Source: Novosphingobium ovatum | Lineage (GTDB): Bacteria; Pseudomonadota; Alphaproteobacteria; Sphingomonadales; Sphingomonadaceae | Assembly (NCBI RefSeq): GCF_009909235.1 | Contig: NZ_JAAAPO010000001.1 | Span: 248,001-312,000, forward strand | Direction: 5' to 3' | Length of the DNA: 64,000 nucleotides | Shown here: positions 28,105 through 36,096 of the stretch, in pieces | Position numbering within the stretch: the stretch's first letter is position 1 | How the letters are laid out: each line of letters opens with the position of its first letter | Translations under genes and position numbers: made by a program | Notes under the pieces: generated by a model | Seen by the model: only the letters and a program-made list of their open reading frames with translations | The model's database searches: none | What the model was told of the DNA's origin: nothing

Positions 28105-28964
28105 GCTTTGACGAAACGCAGGCCGACACGCCGACCGTCATGGTCGCGCCGCCGCAGTCCGAGCGCGTCGTGGACGTGCGTGGTCTCGACTTTTTCTATG
28201 GCAAGAATCAGGCGTTGTTCAACGTCGATCTGCCGGTGGCCCGTAACCAGATCACCGCGCTGATCGGGCCTTCGGGCTGTGGCAAATCGACGCTGCTGCG
28301 CACGCTGAACAAGATCTATGACCTGTACCCCGGTCAGCGCGCCACGGGCCAGATCCTGTTCAACGGCGAAAACATGCTGAACCCGCGTGACGAGGTGGAC
28401 GCCAGCCAGATGGCCAACGCCGGTGGCGTGCCGATCAAGGGTGACGTGGCCCGCCTGCGCGCGCGTATCGGCATGGTGTTCCAGCGCCCGACGCCGTTCC
28501 CGATGTCGATCTATGACAATATCGCCTTTGGCGTGCGTCTGCATCAAAAGGCCAGCAAGGCCGAGATGGACGAGATCGTCGAGCGCTCGCTGACCCGCGC
28601 GGCGCTGTGGAACGAGGTCAAGGACAAGCTGCATACGTCAGGCTTGGGCCTGTCGGGTGGTCAGCAACAGCGCCTGTGCGTGGCGCGCGGCATCGCGGTT
28701 GAACCCGAAGTGCTGTTGCTGGACGAGCCGGCTTCGGCGCTGGATCCGATGTCCACGGCCAAGCTGGAAGCGACGCTGATGGAGCTGAAGGACAGCTTTA
28801 CCATCGTCATCGTCACGCATAACCTGCAACAGGCCGCGCGCATCAGTGACTACACCGGCTTCATGCTGCTGGGCAAAATGGTCGAATTCCGCCCTTCGTC
28901 CGAGGCTTTTATCAAGCCCGAGACCGAGGCGATGCGCGATTATGTGACCGGCCGTTACGGCTGA
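28101..28964 (+). CDS. pstB: Phosphate ABC transporter ATP-binding protein PstB
   Basis: Cytoplasmic ATPase, 287 aa. Walker A is GPSGCGKST (residues 56-64), the signature is LSGGQQQR, Walker B is [13 protein letters not shown], and the switch His lies in IVTHNLQQA. Start choice: a GTG at 28101 overlaps the pstA stop by 4 nt and has GGGAG upstream. It is the last gene of the operon; phoU and phoB, which often follow, are absent, and a strong terminator comes next. Confidence 0.96.
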   Translation: MSFDETQADTPTVMVAPPQSERVVDVRGLDFFYGKNQALFNVDLPVARNQITALIGPSGCGKSTLLRTLNKIYDLYPGQRATGQILFNGENMLNPRDEVDASQMANAGGVPIKGDVARLRARIGMVFQRPTPFPMSIYDNIAFGVRLHQKASKAEMDEIVERSLTRAALWNEVKDKLHTSGLGLSGGQQQRLCVARGIAVEPEVLLLDEPASALDPMSTAKLEATLMELKDSFTIVIVTHNLQQAARISDYTGFMLLGKMVEFRPSSEAFIKPETEAMRDYVTGRYG

Positions 28965-28990
28965 TCACCGGCAACACCCGTTTGCGAGAG

Positions 28991-29024
28991 GACCCCGTCG
29001 GCCACCACCGGCGGGGTCTTCGCG
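28991..29024 (+). terminator. Intrinsic terminator after pstB
   Basis: An 11-bp stem GACCCCGTCGG/CCGGCGGGGTC with loop CCACCA, followed by TTCGCGTTT, starts 27 nt after the pstB stop. Confidence 0.8.
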
Positions 29025-29087
29025 TTTCAGGTGGCGACGCGGTTGGCGGGCGCATCAACGCCGGGCAAACGGGCCAATGCCGCACAA

Positions 29088-29123
29088 ACGAAAGGCGCCG
29101 GACCCGCGATGGGGTACGGCGCC
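29088..29123 (-). terminator. Intrinsic terminator after infC
   Basis: On the minus strand, 12-bp arms with one mismatch (29112-29123 with 29094-29105) enclose CATCGC and are followed by TTTCG. It lies about 75 nt beyond the infC stop. Confidence 0.75.
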
Positions 29124-29198
29124 TCTTCGTAGATCCTGCCCGGTGGGGGATAGGCCTGAAATGGCCAGCCACACGGGCGAGGTCAGACGTTCATAGCA

Positions 29199-29741
29199 TC
29201 ACTTGGGCGCGATCACCATCAGCATCTGGCGACCTTCCATGCGCGGATAGGCTTCAACCTTGCCGACTTCGGCAATGTCTTCCTGCACGCGCTTGAGCAG
29301 GTTCATGCCCAGCTGTTGGTGCGACAGTTCGCGGCCACGGAAACGCAGCGTCACCTTGACCTTGTCCCCTTCGCCGATGAACTTGTTCATGGCACGCATT
29401 TTGACGTCATAGTCATGGTCGTCGATGTTGGGACGCATCTTGATCTCCTTGATCTCCTGCGTCTTTTGCGACTTGCGCGCCAGATTGGCCTTCTTCTGCG
29501 CCTCGTAGCGGTACTTGCCCACGTCGAGGAACTTGCAGACTGGCGGATCGGCGTTGGGCGAGACCTCAACCAGGTCCAGACCGTTCTCAAAGGCCTGTGC
29601 GATTGCCTCGCGCGTGTACATGATGCCAAGGTTCTCGCCCTCGTCATCAATCACGCGTACGCGCGGCACGTTGATCATCTCGTTATAGCGAGGCCCGCTC
29701 TTGACGGGGGGCGCCATCATGCGCCGTGGTGGGGGAGCTAT
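29199..29741 (-). CDS. infC: Translation initiation factor IF-3, probable AUA start
   Basis: IF-3 binds the 30S subunit, prevents early 50S joining and checks start-codon pairing. The N-domain begins [20 protein letters not shown], and the C-domain carries [16 protein letters not shown] and [10 protein letters not shown]. Start choice: in-frame ATGs exist at 29720 and 29717, but neither has a ribosome-binding site. An ATA codon at 29741-29739 lies 8 nt after a consensus AGGAG and extends the frame by A-P-P-P-R-R. IF-3 genes often use rare start codons (AUU, AUC, AUA) so that IF-3 limits its own synthesis, so ATA is the likely start. Length is then 180 aa. Confidence 0.9.
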   Translation of the reverse strand: MAPPPRRMMAPPVKSGPRYNEMINVPRVRVIDDEGENLGIMYTREAIAQAFENGLDLVEVSPNADPPVCKFLDVGKYRYEAQKKANLARKSQKTQEIKEIKMRPNIDDHDYDVKMRAMNKFIGEGDKVKVTLRFRGRELSHQQLGMNLLKRVQEDIAEVGKVEAYPRMEGRQMLMVIAPK

Positions 29742-29754
29742 GTCCGGATCTCCT
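29739..29754 (-). promoter_or_regulatory. Ribosome-binding site and ATA start codon of infC
   Basis: AGGAGAT (29754-29748 on the minus strand) is followed after 8 nt from AGGA(G) by ATA at 29741-29739. The match and spacing are better than for any downstream ATG. It is the feature that decides the infC start. Confidence 0.7.
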
Positions 29755-29871
29755 GAACTGTTTCTACGCGCGCGCCTTTAAAACAAAGCGTGTCCGCGCA
29801 AAAGCGAATATTTGCGTAGAGGCCCGCTGGTCCGCCGATTGTGACGCCGGTGTGGCATCGCGCGCACGGCC

Positions 29872-30582
29872 TTAGCCGCAGGCAGAGGCCGGATTTGCGC
29901 CATCCGTGACGGGAAAACGCAGCGCGCGGCCCTGTGCGGGGACGATCGCCTGAATGCGGCGGGCGGGGGCCATGGCTGCGGTCAGGGCCGGGTCGGCAGC
30001 GTCCATCCCGCCCGTCAGCGCGCCAAAGGCGGGCAGCACCATGCGCGAGTCGCCGATCAGCGCGCAGGGCCGGGCGATCATCCGCCCCTGTACCCGCAAC
30101 CGCAATCGGGGATGGTAGTGGCCAGAAATCTCGGGGCAGGGCGGCACGCCCACCGCCGCCTGATGGCGCAGGGCGATGCCGTCCACCAGTGTCTCGTCCA
30201 CCACATCGCCGGGCAGGTTGCCGACATCAGGATCGTGGTTGCCGGTGATCCACACCCATGCCACCTGCCGCGCCAGTTCGGCCAACAGCGCGCGCGCCAC
30301 CGGCTCCATCCGTTCGGGGCCATCGCTGTCGTGGAAATTGTCGCCCAGGCAATAGACCGTCCGCGCGCCCGTTGCCGCCACCGCCGCGCTCAACCGCTCC
30401 AGCGTCGCGCGGCTGTCATAGGGGGGCAGCATCTGTCCGCGCGCGGCAAACCAGCTGGCCTTTTCCAGATGCAGGTCCGCCACCAGCAACGCGCGCTGAT
30501 CCGCCCACCACACCGCCCGACTTTCGGCGATGGCGAATGTCCGATCGGCAAACACAAACGGGGCGAACACAGTGTGAGCCAT
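29872..30582 (-). CDS. pdeM: PdeM-like metallophosphoesterase (ligase-associated DNA damage response endonuclease)
   Basis: A 236-aa calcineurin-type phosphoesterase. Metal-binding motifs appear in order: DLHLEKAS (residues 36-43), GDNFHD (80-85), GNHDPD (114-119) and GHYHPR (about 151-156). DLHLEKA with GHYHPR marks the PdeM family, usually found beside an Lhr-type helicase and ATP-dependent ligase. None of those partners is in this window. The start is the ATG at 30582 after AAGGGAAA; the GTG one codon upstream is less likely. hemF is divergent with an 80-nt spacer. Confidence 0.88.
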   Translation of the reverse strand: MAHTVFAPFVFADRTFAIAESRAVWWADQRALLVADLHLEKASWFAARGQMLPPYDSRATLERLSAAVAATGARTVYCLGDNFHDSDGPERMEPVARALLAELARQVAWVWITGNHDPDVGNLPGDVVDETLVDGIALRHQAAVGVPPCPEISGHYHPRLRLRVQGRMIARPCALIGDSRMVLPAFGALTGGMDAADPALTAAMAPARRIQAIVPAQGRALRFPVTDGANPASACG

Positions 30583-30662
30583 CACTTTCCCTTGCCGCGC
30601 CGCCGCCGCAATGGCAAGCGAGCGCCTTTCGCAACGCCCAACTTTTGCCGGAGCCGCCCGAC

Positions 30663-31547
30663 ATGACGCCGACCCCCGACTGGACCGCCAGCACCGCCAC
30701 CGCCCGCGCGTGGTTTGAACATCTGCGCGATTCCATCTGCGCCGCGTTCGAGGCGATCGAGCGCGAGGCGGGCAGCGACGCGGCCTTCCAATACACCCCG
30801 TGGACGCGTGACGCCGTGGCCGGAGAGGCTGATACGGGTGGCGGCGTGCAGGGCCTGATGAAGGGCCGCGTGTTCGAGAAGGTGGGCGTCAATGTCTCGA
30901 CCGTGCATGGCGCGTTCAGTCCGCAATTTGCCGCCACGATCAATGGCGCTTCGCCCGACAATCCCGGCTTTACCGCCACCGGCATCAGCCTTGTCGCGCA
31001 TATGGCCAATCCGCATGTGCCCGCCGTCCACATGAATACCCGTTTCCTGACCACAACCAAGGCATGGTTTGGCGGCGGCGCGGATTTGAACCCGCCGATC
31101 CCCTATGACGAAGACACGGCCGATTTCCACGCCGCGTTCAAGGCCGCGTGTGATGCGCATTCGGGCGGCGCGGGGGGCGATGATTATTACGGCCGATACA
31201 AGGCGTGGTGCGACGAATATTTCTACATCCCCCACCGCAAGGTGCATCGCGGCGTGGGTGGCATCTTTTACGACCATCTGGAATGCGCGGACGCGGCCGG
31301 TTTCGACGCCAACTTCGCCTTTACCAAGGCGGTGGGCGAAACCTTCCTTCAGGTGTTCCCGATGCTGGTGCGCCGCCGCATGGGGATGGACTTCACGCCT
31401 GAGCAAAAGCGCCAGCAGCTGGAATGGCGCGGGCGCTATGCCGAATTCAATCTGGTCTATGACCGGGGCACGCTGTTCGGGTTGAAGACCGGCGGTAATG
31501 TCGACGCCATCCTGATGAGCCTGCCGCCCGAGGTGGTGTGGAGCTGA
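30663..31547 (+). CDS. hemF: Oxygen-dependent coproporphyrinogen III oxidase HemF
   Basis: Converts coproporphyrinogen III to protoporphyrinogen IX with oxygen in haem synthesis. It is 294 aa, near the usual 300. Conserved segments are GGVQGLMKGRVFEKVGVNVS, TGISLVAHMANPHVPAVHMN, WFGGGADLNP, CDEYFYIPHRKVHRGVGGIF and RGRYAEFNLVYDRGT. The start MTPTPDW at 30663 is taken because the longer frame runs into the divergent pdeM gene. Confidence 0.96.
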   Translation: MTPTPDWTASTATARAWFEHLRDSICAAFEAIEREAGSDAAFQYTPWTRDAVAGEADTGGGVQGLMKGRVFEKVGVNVSTVHGAFSPQFAATINGASPDNPGFTATGISLVAHMANPHVPAVHMNTRFLTTTKAWFGGGADLNPPIPYDEDTADFHAAFKAACDAHSGGAGGDDYYGRYKAWCDEYFYIPHRKVHRGVGGIFYDHLECADAAGFDANFAFTKAVGETFLQVFPMLVRRRMGMDFTPEQKRQQLEWRGRYAEFNLVYDRGTLFGLKTGGNVDAILMSLPPEVVWS

Positions 31548-31557
31548 GCTCCACGCC

Positions 31558-32205
31558 TTAGGGCAACAACGGCATCCCCACCCGCACTGCCCCGGCCAGG
31601 TGATCGAAATTGGCCGGGTTTTGCGTGTAAAACGGCGTCGCCTGCAAATAGGACACGATGTCGTGAAAACCCAGCATCGGCGGCATCGGTGCGGGCACAC
31701 CATTGGCGGTCATGCCGCCCACCCATTTGCACATTGTCACCGGCGCGCCGGTCATGTTGATCCATGCGGCGGCATACAGCATGGCCAGCGGCTCCACACC
31801 CATCCGCGCGGTTTTGGCCGCGCTGATCAGCGTGTCGAGCCCTTTGATCACAATGTCAAAGAACTGCGCATCCATCGCGTCAACGATGCTCTTGCCCTTG
31901 GCCGACTTCAGCGCGGCCGAAACGGTTGCCGTGTCCCCCGCCGACAGCGGATTGCCATTGGGCAGGGGGCGGGCCAGCGCGGTGATGATCGCGCCGGCCG
32001 CGCCATCGCTGCTGCCATTGGCGATCAGGATCTTTTTCAAGGTATCGCGCGCCAATTGCGACACATTGGTATCCCCCTGCATATAGCCAAAGCTGGCCCC
32101 GCTTTTCCCCAGACGCGCAAAACGCAGTTCATAGGGTGAACCATTGCCGATTTCATTGGCACGCAACGTGGCCTTGATCGCGGGGATCATGTTGGGGGCA
32201 ACCAT
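31558..32205 (-). CDS. Hypothetical protein with possible lysozyme-like motif
   Basis: A 215-aa protein with no signal peptide and no membrane segment. A good AAGGAA ribosome-binding site precedes the ATG. The N-terminal ANEIGNGSPYE followed by KSGASFGYMQGDTNVSQ (Glu18 and Gln43) is reminiscent of lysozyme and lytic transglycosylase folds, where a catalytic Glu is followed by a G-x-x-Q motif (goose lysozyme has GFGLMQVD). The rest (residues 60-215) is Ala-rich helical with no motif I know. A cytoplasmic or externally delivered muramidase is possible but unproven. It converges on hemF with 10 nt between. Confidence 0.7.
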   Translation of the reverse strand: MVAPNMIPAIKATLRANEIGNGSPYELRFARLGKSGASFGYMQGDTNVSQLARDTLKKILIANGSSDGAAGAIITALARPLPNGNPLSAGDTATVSAALKSAKGKSIVDAMDAQFFDIVIKGLDTLISAAKTARMGVEPLAMLYAAAWINMTGAPVTMCKWVGGMTANGVPAPMPPMLGFHDIVSYLQATPFYTQNPANFDHLAGAVRVGMPLLP

Positions 32206-32421
32206 GGTGTTCCTTCCCGGTATTTGCAGGGCGCACGCCGCTATTGTCGCGTGTTGCCGGTTTGCTTTGGTCCATTGTTGCGGGTGGGGGGCTTGGCGTC
32301 AATCCGGGCTGCGTCCATTTTGCCCAAGCCCGCGCCATCTTGCGCAAAAGCGCGCCTGCCTTCCAAAGAAAATCCGCATTTAGTCTTGCCCTTGGGCGCC
32401 TCCTTCGCCCATCAAGGGGCG

Positions 32422-34518
32422 ATGTTGCGCCAGTATGAACTTGTCGAAAGGGTAAAGGCCTACGCGCCCGACGCGGATGAGGCGATGCTCAACCGCGCCT
32501 ATGTCTATACCGTCCAGAAACACGGCACGCAAAAGCGCGCCAGTGGTGACCCCTATTTCAGCCATCCGGTCGAGGTGGCAGGCCTGATGACCGAGCTGAA
32601 GCTGGATCAGGACACGATCATCACCGCCCTGTTGCACGACACGGTCGAGGACACGCTGGCCACCATCGAGGAGGTCGAGAAGCTGTTCGGCCCCGATGTC
32701 GCGCGGCTGGTTGATGGCGTGACCAAGCTGTCCAAGATCGAGGCGCAGAGCGAAAAGGAGCGCGCCGCCGAGAACCTGCGCAAATTCCTGCTGGCCATGA
32801 GCGAGGACCTGCGCGTGTTGCTGGTCAAGCTGGCCGACCGGCTGCACAACATGCGCACGCTGCATTTCATCAAGAGCGAGGACAAGCGCCGCCGCATCGC
32901 CCGCGAGACGATGGAGATCTATGCCCCGCTGGCCGAGCGGGTGGGCATGTATGAATACATGCGCGAGATGCACCTGCTGGCGTTCGAGCAGTTGGAGCCG
33001 GAAGCCTATGCCACCATCACCGGGCGCCTGACACAGATCCGCGAGAGTGACGGCGGGCAGGTGGACGCCATTGCGCTGGCCATCAGTCAGGCCATGACCG
33101 AGGCGGGTGTGCGCTGCAAGGTGTGGGGCCGCGAAAAGCACCCCTATTCGATCTGGAAGAAAATGGCCGAGCGCCATGTCGCCTTTGACCAGATCACCGA
33201 CATCATGGCCTTTCGCGTGCTGGTGGATGACGTGGCCGATTGCTATCGCGCCATCGGCATCCTGCACACCACGTGGCAGGCGATCCCCGGCCGGTTCAAG
33301 GATTACATCTCCACGCCCAAGAGCAACGGCTACAAGTCGCTGCACACCTCGATGATCTATGAACGCTCGATGCGAATCGAGGTGCAGATCCGCACCTGGG
33401 ACCAGCACGAAACGAACGAATACGGTCTGGCCGCGCATTGGGCGTACAAACAGGGCGTGGTACAGCCCGATGGGCAGGTGGGCTGGCTGCGCGATCTGGT
33501 CGAGGTGCTGGACGCCAGCCATGACGCAGAGGAGCTGCTGGAAAACACCAAGATGGCGATCTATCAGGATCGCATCTTTGCCTTTACGCCCAAGGGCGCG
33601 CTGTTCCAGTTGCCCAAGGGCGCGACGCCGATCGACTTTGCCTATGCCGTGCACAGTGATCTGGGCAGCATGGCGGTGGGGGCCAAGATCAACGGCCGCC
33701 ATGTGCCTTTGCGTACCACGCTGGCCAATGGCGATGTGGTGGAAATCATCAAGAGCCGCACCGCCAGCCCACAACTCTCGTGGCTGGGGTCTTGCGTCAC
33801 GGGCAAGGCGCGCGCCGCCATCCGCCGCGCCGTGCGCGCCAAGGAACGCGCCGAAGTGGCCCAGATCGGCCGCCAGTTGTTTGACGAGATTGTCGAGCGT
33901 CTGCCCGCTGGCAAGGTGGGCAAAAAGGCGATCACCAGTGCGGTCAAGCGGCTGGGCTATCGTTCGGACGAGGACCTGATGGTGGCCATCGGCACGGCCA
34001 AGCTGGACGACCGGCAGGTGATGGAAGCGCTGGTCCCCGGCAGCACCGCCGCGCTGCCCGATCCCGAACAATGGCCCAAACAGGAGCGGGCGATTTCGAT
34101 CCGGGGACTGACGCCGGGGATGGCGTTTCATCTGGCCGATTGCTGCCACCCGGTGCCGGGCGACCGCATCGTGGGCGTGCGCCGTCCGGGCGTCGGGGTC
34201 GAGGTACACTCGATCGCTTGCGAGGATCTGGCCAATGGGCAGGACCGCGACTGGCTGGACCTGTCGTGGGGGGAACGCAGCAATGGCGCGGTGGGGCGTT
34301 TGCGTTGCGTGCTGTATAACCGCCCCGGCACGCTGGCACAGGTGACGGGCATTTTTGCCGGGAACATGGCCAATATCGTCCATCTGGAAATGACTCAGCG
34401 CGACGATCTTTTCGGCACCTACGAGGTCGATCTGGAGGTCCGCGATCTGGCGCATTTGACCCGCATTGTCAGTGCCTTGCGCGCCAGTGACGCGGTCGCG
34501 CAGGCAGATCGTCTGTAA
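32422..34518 (+). CDS. Bifunctional (p)ppGpp synthetase/hydrolase RelA/SpoT
   Basis: Makes and degrades the stringent-response alarmone, 698 aa. The HD hydrolase domain is intact (HPVEVAG at about 48-54, His72-Asp73 in LLHDTVEDT). The synthetase domain has REKHPYSIWKKM and YISTPKSNGYKSLHTS. TGS follows (DRIFAFTPKGALFQLPKGATP), then the conserved LADCCHPVPGDRIVG region and a C-terminal ACT domain. Both activities are expected, as in the single Rel/Spo enzyme of alphaproteobacteria. Start choice: ATG at 32422 with AAGGGG upstream. Confidence 0.96.
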   Translation: MLRQYELVERVKAYAPDADEAMLNRAYVYTVQKHGTQKRASGDPYFSHPVEVAGLMTELKLDQDTIITALLHDTVEDTLATIEEVEKLFGPDVARLVDGVTKLSKIEAQSEKERAAENLRKFLLAMSEDLRVLLVKLADRLHNMRTLHFIKSEDKRRRIARETMEIYAPLAERVGMYEYMREMHLLAFEQLEPEAYATITGRLTQIRESDGGQVDAIALAISQAMTEAGVRCKVWGREKHPYSIWKKMAERHVAFDQITDIMAFRVLVDDVADCYRAIGILHTTWQAIPGRFKDYISTPKSNGYKSLHTSMIYERSMRIEVQIRTWDQHETNEYGLAAHWAYKQGVVQPDGQVGWLRDLVEVLDASHDAEELLENTKMAIYQDRIFAFTPKGALFQLPKGATPIDFAYAVHSDLGSMAVGAKINGRHVPLRTTLANGDVVEIIKSRTASPQLSWLGSCVTGKARAAIRRAVRAKERAEVAQIGRQLFDEIVERLPAGKVGKKAITSAVKRLGYRSDEDLMVAIGTAKLDDRQVMEALVPGSTAALPDPEQWPKQERAISIRGLTPGMAFHLADCCHPVPGDRIVGVRRPGVGVEVHSIACEDLANGQDRDWLDLSWGERSNGAVGRLRCVLYNRPGTLAQVTGIFAGNMANIVHLEMTQRDDLFGTYEVDLEVRDLAHLTRIVSALRASDAVAQADRL

Positions 34519-34677
34519 GGCGATGTGGCGCTGCGGCAAATTTTATCAACCCACGCATTTTTGCATAGTTAATTGAAACAAGTGGCCTTATCATCGCTCA
34601 GAGGGCGTACAAGACTGTGATTCATCGCGGCCGATGTCGCGGTGCGTCACGGAATTGACCCGAAGAGGGGGGCGAGT

Positions 34678-35133
34678 GTGAGCTATAGGGCCGGTAATTT
34701 GCAGTCCGCCTTGACCTATTGCGTCGAGTTTGCCTGCGAGATGTTGCGGCAAGCGGGCGAGTTCTATCCGTTCGGGGCAGTGGTCGCGCGTGATGGCGAG
34801 GTGAACGCGCTGGCCGGGTGGGACGGCGATGAGCATTCGCGCGCGGCCGATCTTTACCAGATGCTGATCGATGAGTTGTCGGATAACGCCGGTCAGGGCG
34901 AGATCGCGGGCGCGGCCATTGCGGTAAACGTCAACATGCCCGGCAATCTGGCCGCCAAATGGCCCGATGGCATCCGTGTCCGGCTGGAAAGCGCGGGCAA
35001 TGCGCAACTGGTCTATGTGCCCTATCGGTTGGAGCCCGAGATCTGGTGGCGACGCCTGATGGGCAATCCGCGCAAGGTGGTGATGGCCGATCCGATTGTC
35101 CTGAACGCTCAGCCCGAGGTGTTCGTCAACTGA
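34678..35133 (+). CDS. Conserved-looking hypothetical protein (151 aa)
   Basis: A soluble 151-aa protein I cannot name. No signal peptide or membrane helix is seen. It opens with a helical segment (ALTYCVEFACEMLRQAGEFY), then PFGAVVARDGEVNALAGWDG, and a domain with AIAVNVNMPG and a Trp-rich WWRRLMGNP. The EFYPFGAVVxxDGE pattern occurs, as far as I recall, in small proteins of unknown function. Start choice: GTG at 34678 with a GAGGGGGG ribosome-binding site; the upstream ATG has none. The 160-nt leader is AT-rich and probably holds its promoter. Its 3' end overlaps the convergent XdhC-family gene by 25 nt. Confidence 0.72.
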   Translation: MSYRAGNLQSALTYCVEFACEMLRQAGEFYPFGAVVARDGEVNALAGWDGDEHSRAADLYQMLIDELSDNAGQGEIAGAAIAVNVNMPGNLAAKWPDGIRVRLESAGNAQLVYVPYRLEPEIWWRRLMGNPRKVVMADPIVLNAQPEVFVN

Positions 35134-36020
35134 TCAAGGGCCAGTGTGCTGATCGCCGCCTCATGCGCGGCGACCAGTTCGGCCATGATCGAGAGCGCCA
35201 GCACCGAAGGCGTGCGCGCCGCCGGGATCAGCCCCACAGGGCTGCGCAACCGACCCGTGGCCGCCTGCGTCAGCCCCATGTCGCGCAAATAATCGGCCCG
35301 GCTGGCGCGGGTGCGGGCGCCGCCTTGCGCGCCCACATAAAACCCGTCGCTGCGTAGCGCCCACGGGATCAACGTGCGTTCCCATTCGTGATCGTGGAAC
35401 AGCACCACCACCGCCGTCCACGGATCAGGTTGCCAGCCATCGGGCAGGGCGGGTGGTTGTCCCAGCGACAGGGCGATATCGGCAGGCTCGCCCATGGGGG
35501 CGCAGGTCAGCACCGCCACGCCCTGAGCCATCGCCAATCCGGCCAGCGCGCGCAATTCCGGCCCGCTGCCCATCACGATCAAGCGCAAGGGTGGGGCATA
35601 GGTGCGGGTGAAATGCCCACCGGGCGTATCGCCGACCGCCAACCGTCCAACGCGCCGCGCGTGCAGATCGGCCACCACTTGCGCCACGGCATCGGCATCG
35701 GGGGCCGGGTCCACCATTACCTCTACCCCCGATCCGCAAGGCAGGCGGATGTCGATGAATGGTGACCCCGCGCCATAGCGCAGCACGCGCGCCGCCCCCC
35801 CCGCCAGCGCCTGATCGGCCAGCGCGCGTTCCAGACAGCCATCAGCCAGACTGCCGCGCATCGTGCCATTAGGCAGCACCGCCAGTTGGGCCCCCAGCCG
35901 GCGCGACCATGATCCGTCGATCCCCACCACCGTGCACAGCGCGCCGCCATGATCGGCCACGGCATACAGCGCGGACAGATCATCATCAGCCAAAGGTGTG
36001 GGGGCGGGGGTGTGAGTCAT
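35109..36020 (-). CDS. XdhC/CoxI-family protein
   Basis: A 303-aa protein of the XdhC family, which inserts or sulfurates molybdenum cofactor for xanthine dehydrogenase-type enzymes. The N-terminal XdhC domain shows TVVGIDGSWSRRLGAQLAVL and GSLADGCLERALADQAL, then RYGAGSPFIDIRLPCGSGVE. A Rossmann-like domain follows (LIVMGSGPELRALAGLAMAQ), and the C-terminus has GAQGGARTRASR and SPVGLIPAARTP. No molybdoenzyme subunits are nearby, so the partner is unknown. The start is ATG at 36020. Confidence 0.85.
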   Translation of the reverse strand: MTHTPAPTPLADDDLSALYAVADHGGALCTVVGIDGSWSRRLGAQLAVLPNGTMRGSLADGCLERALADQALAGGAARVLRYGAGSPFIDIRLPCGSGVEVMVDPAPDADAVAQVVADLHARRVGRLAVGDTPGGHFTRTYAPPLRLIVMGSGPELRALAGLAMAQGVAVLTCAPMGEPADIALSLGQPPALPDGWQPDPWTAVVVLFHDHEWERTLIPWALRSDGFYVGAQGGARTRASRADYLRDMGLTQAATGRLRSPVGLIPAARTPSVLALSIMAELVAAHEAAISTLALDQLTNTSG

Positions 36021-36096
36021 GGCTGCGTGATGCGCGCGCATGGGCTTTGCTGCAAGGGCTGGACGCGCACTGGCCACCGGGGGCATGCGCGCGGCA

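Noticed and set aside
32380..34539. A 719-codon minus-strand frame opposite the RelA/SpoT gene
   Set aside because: Antisense shadow of an intact enzyme with clear catalytic motifs on the plus strand.
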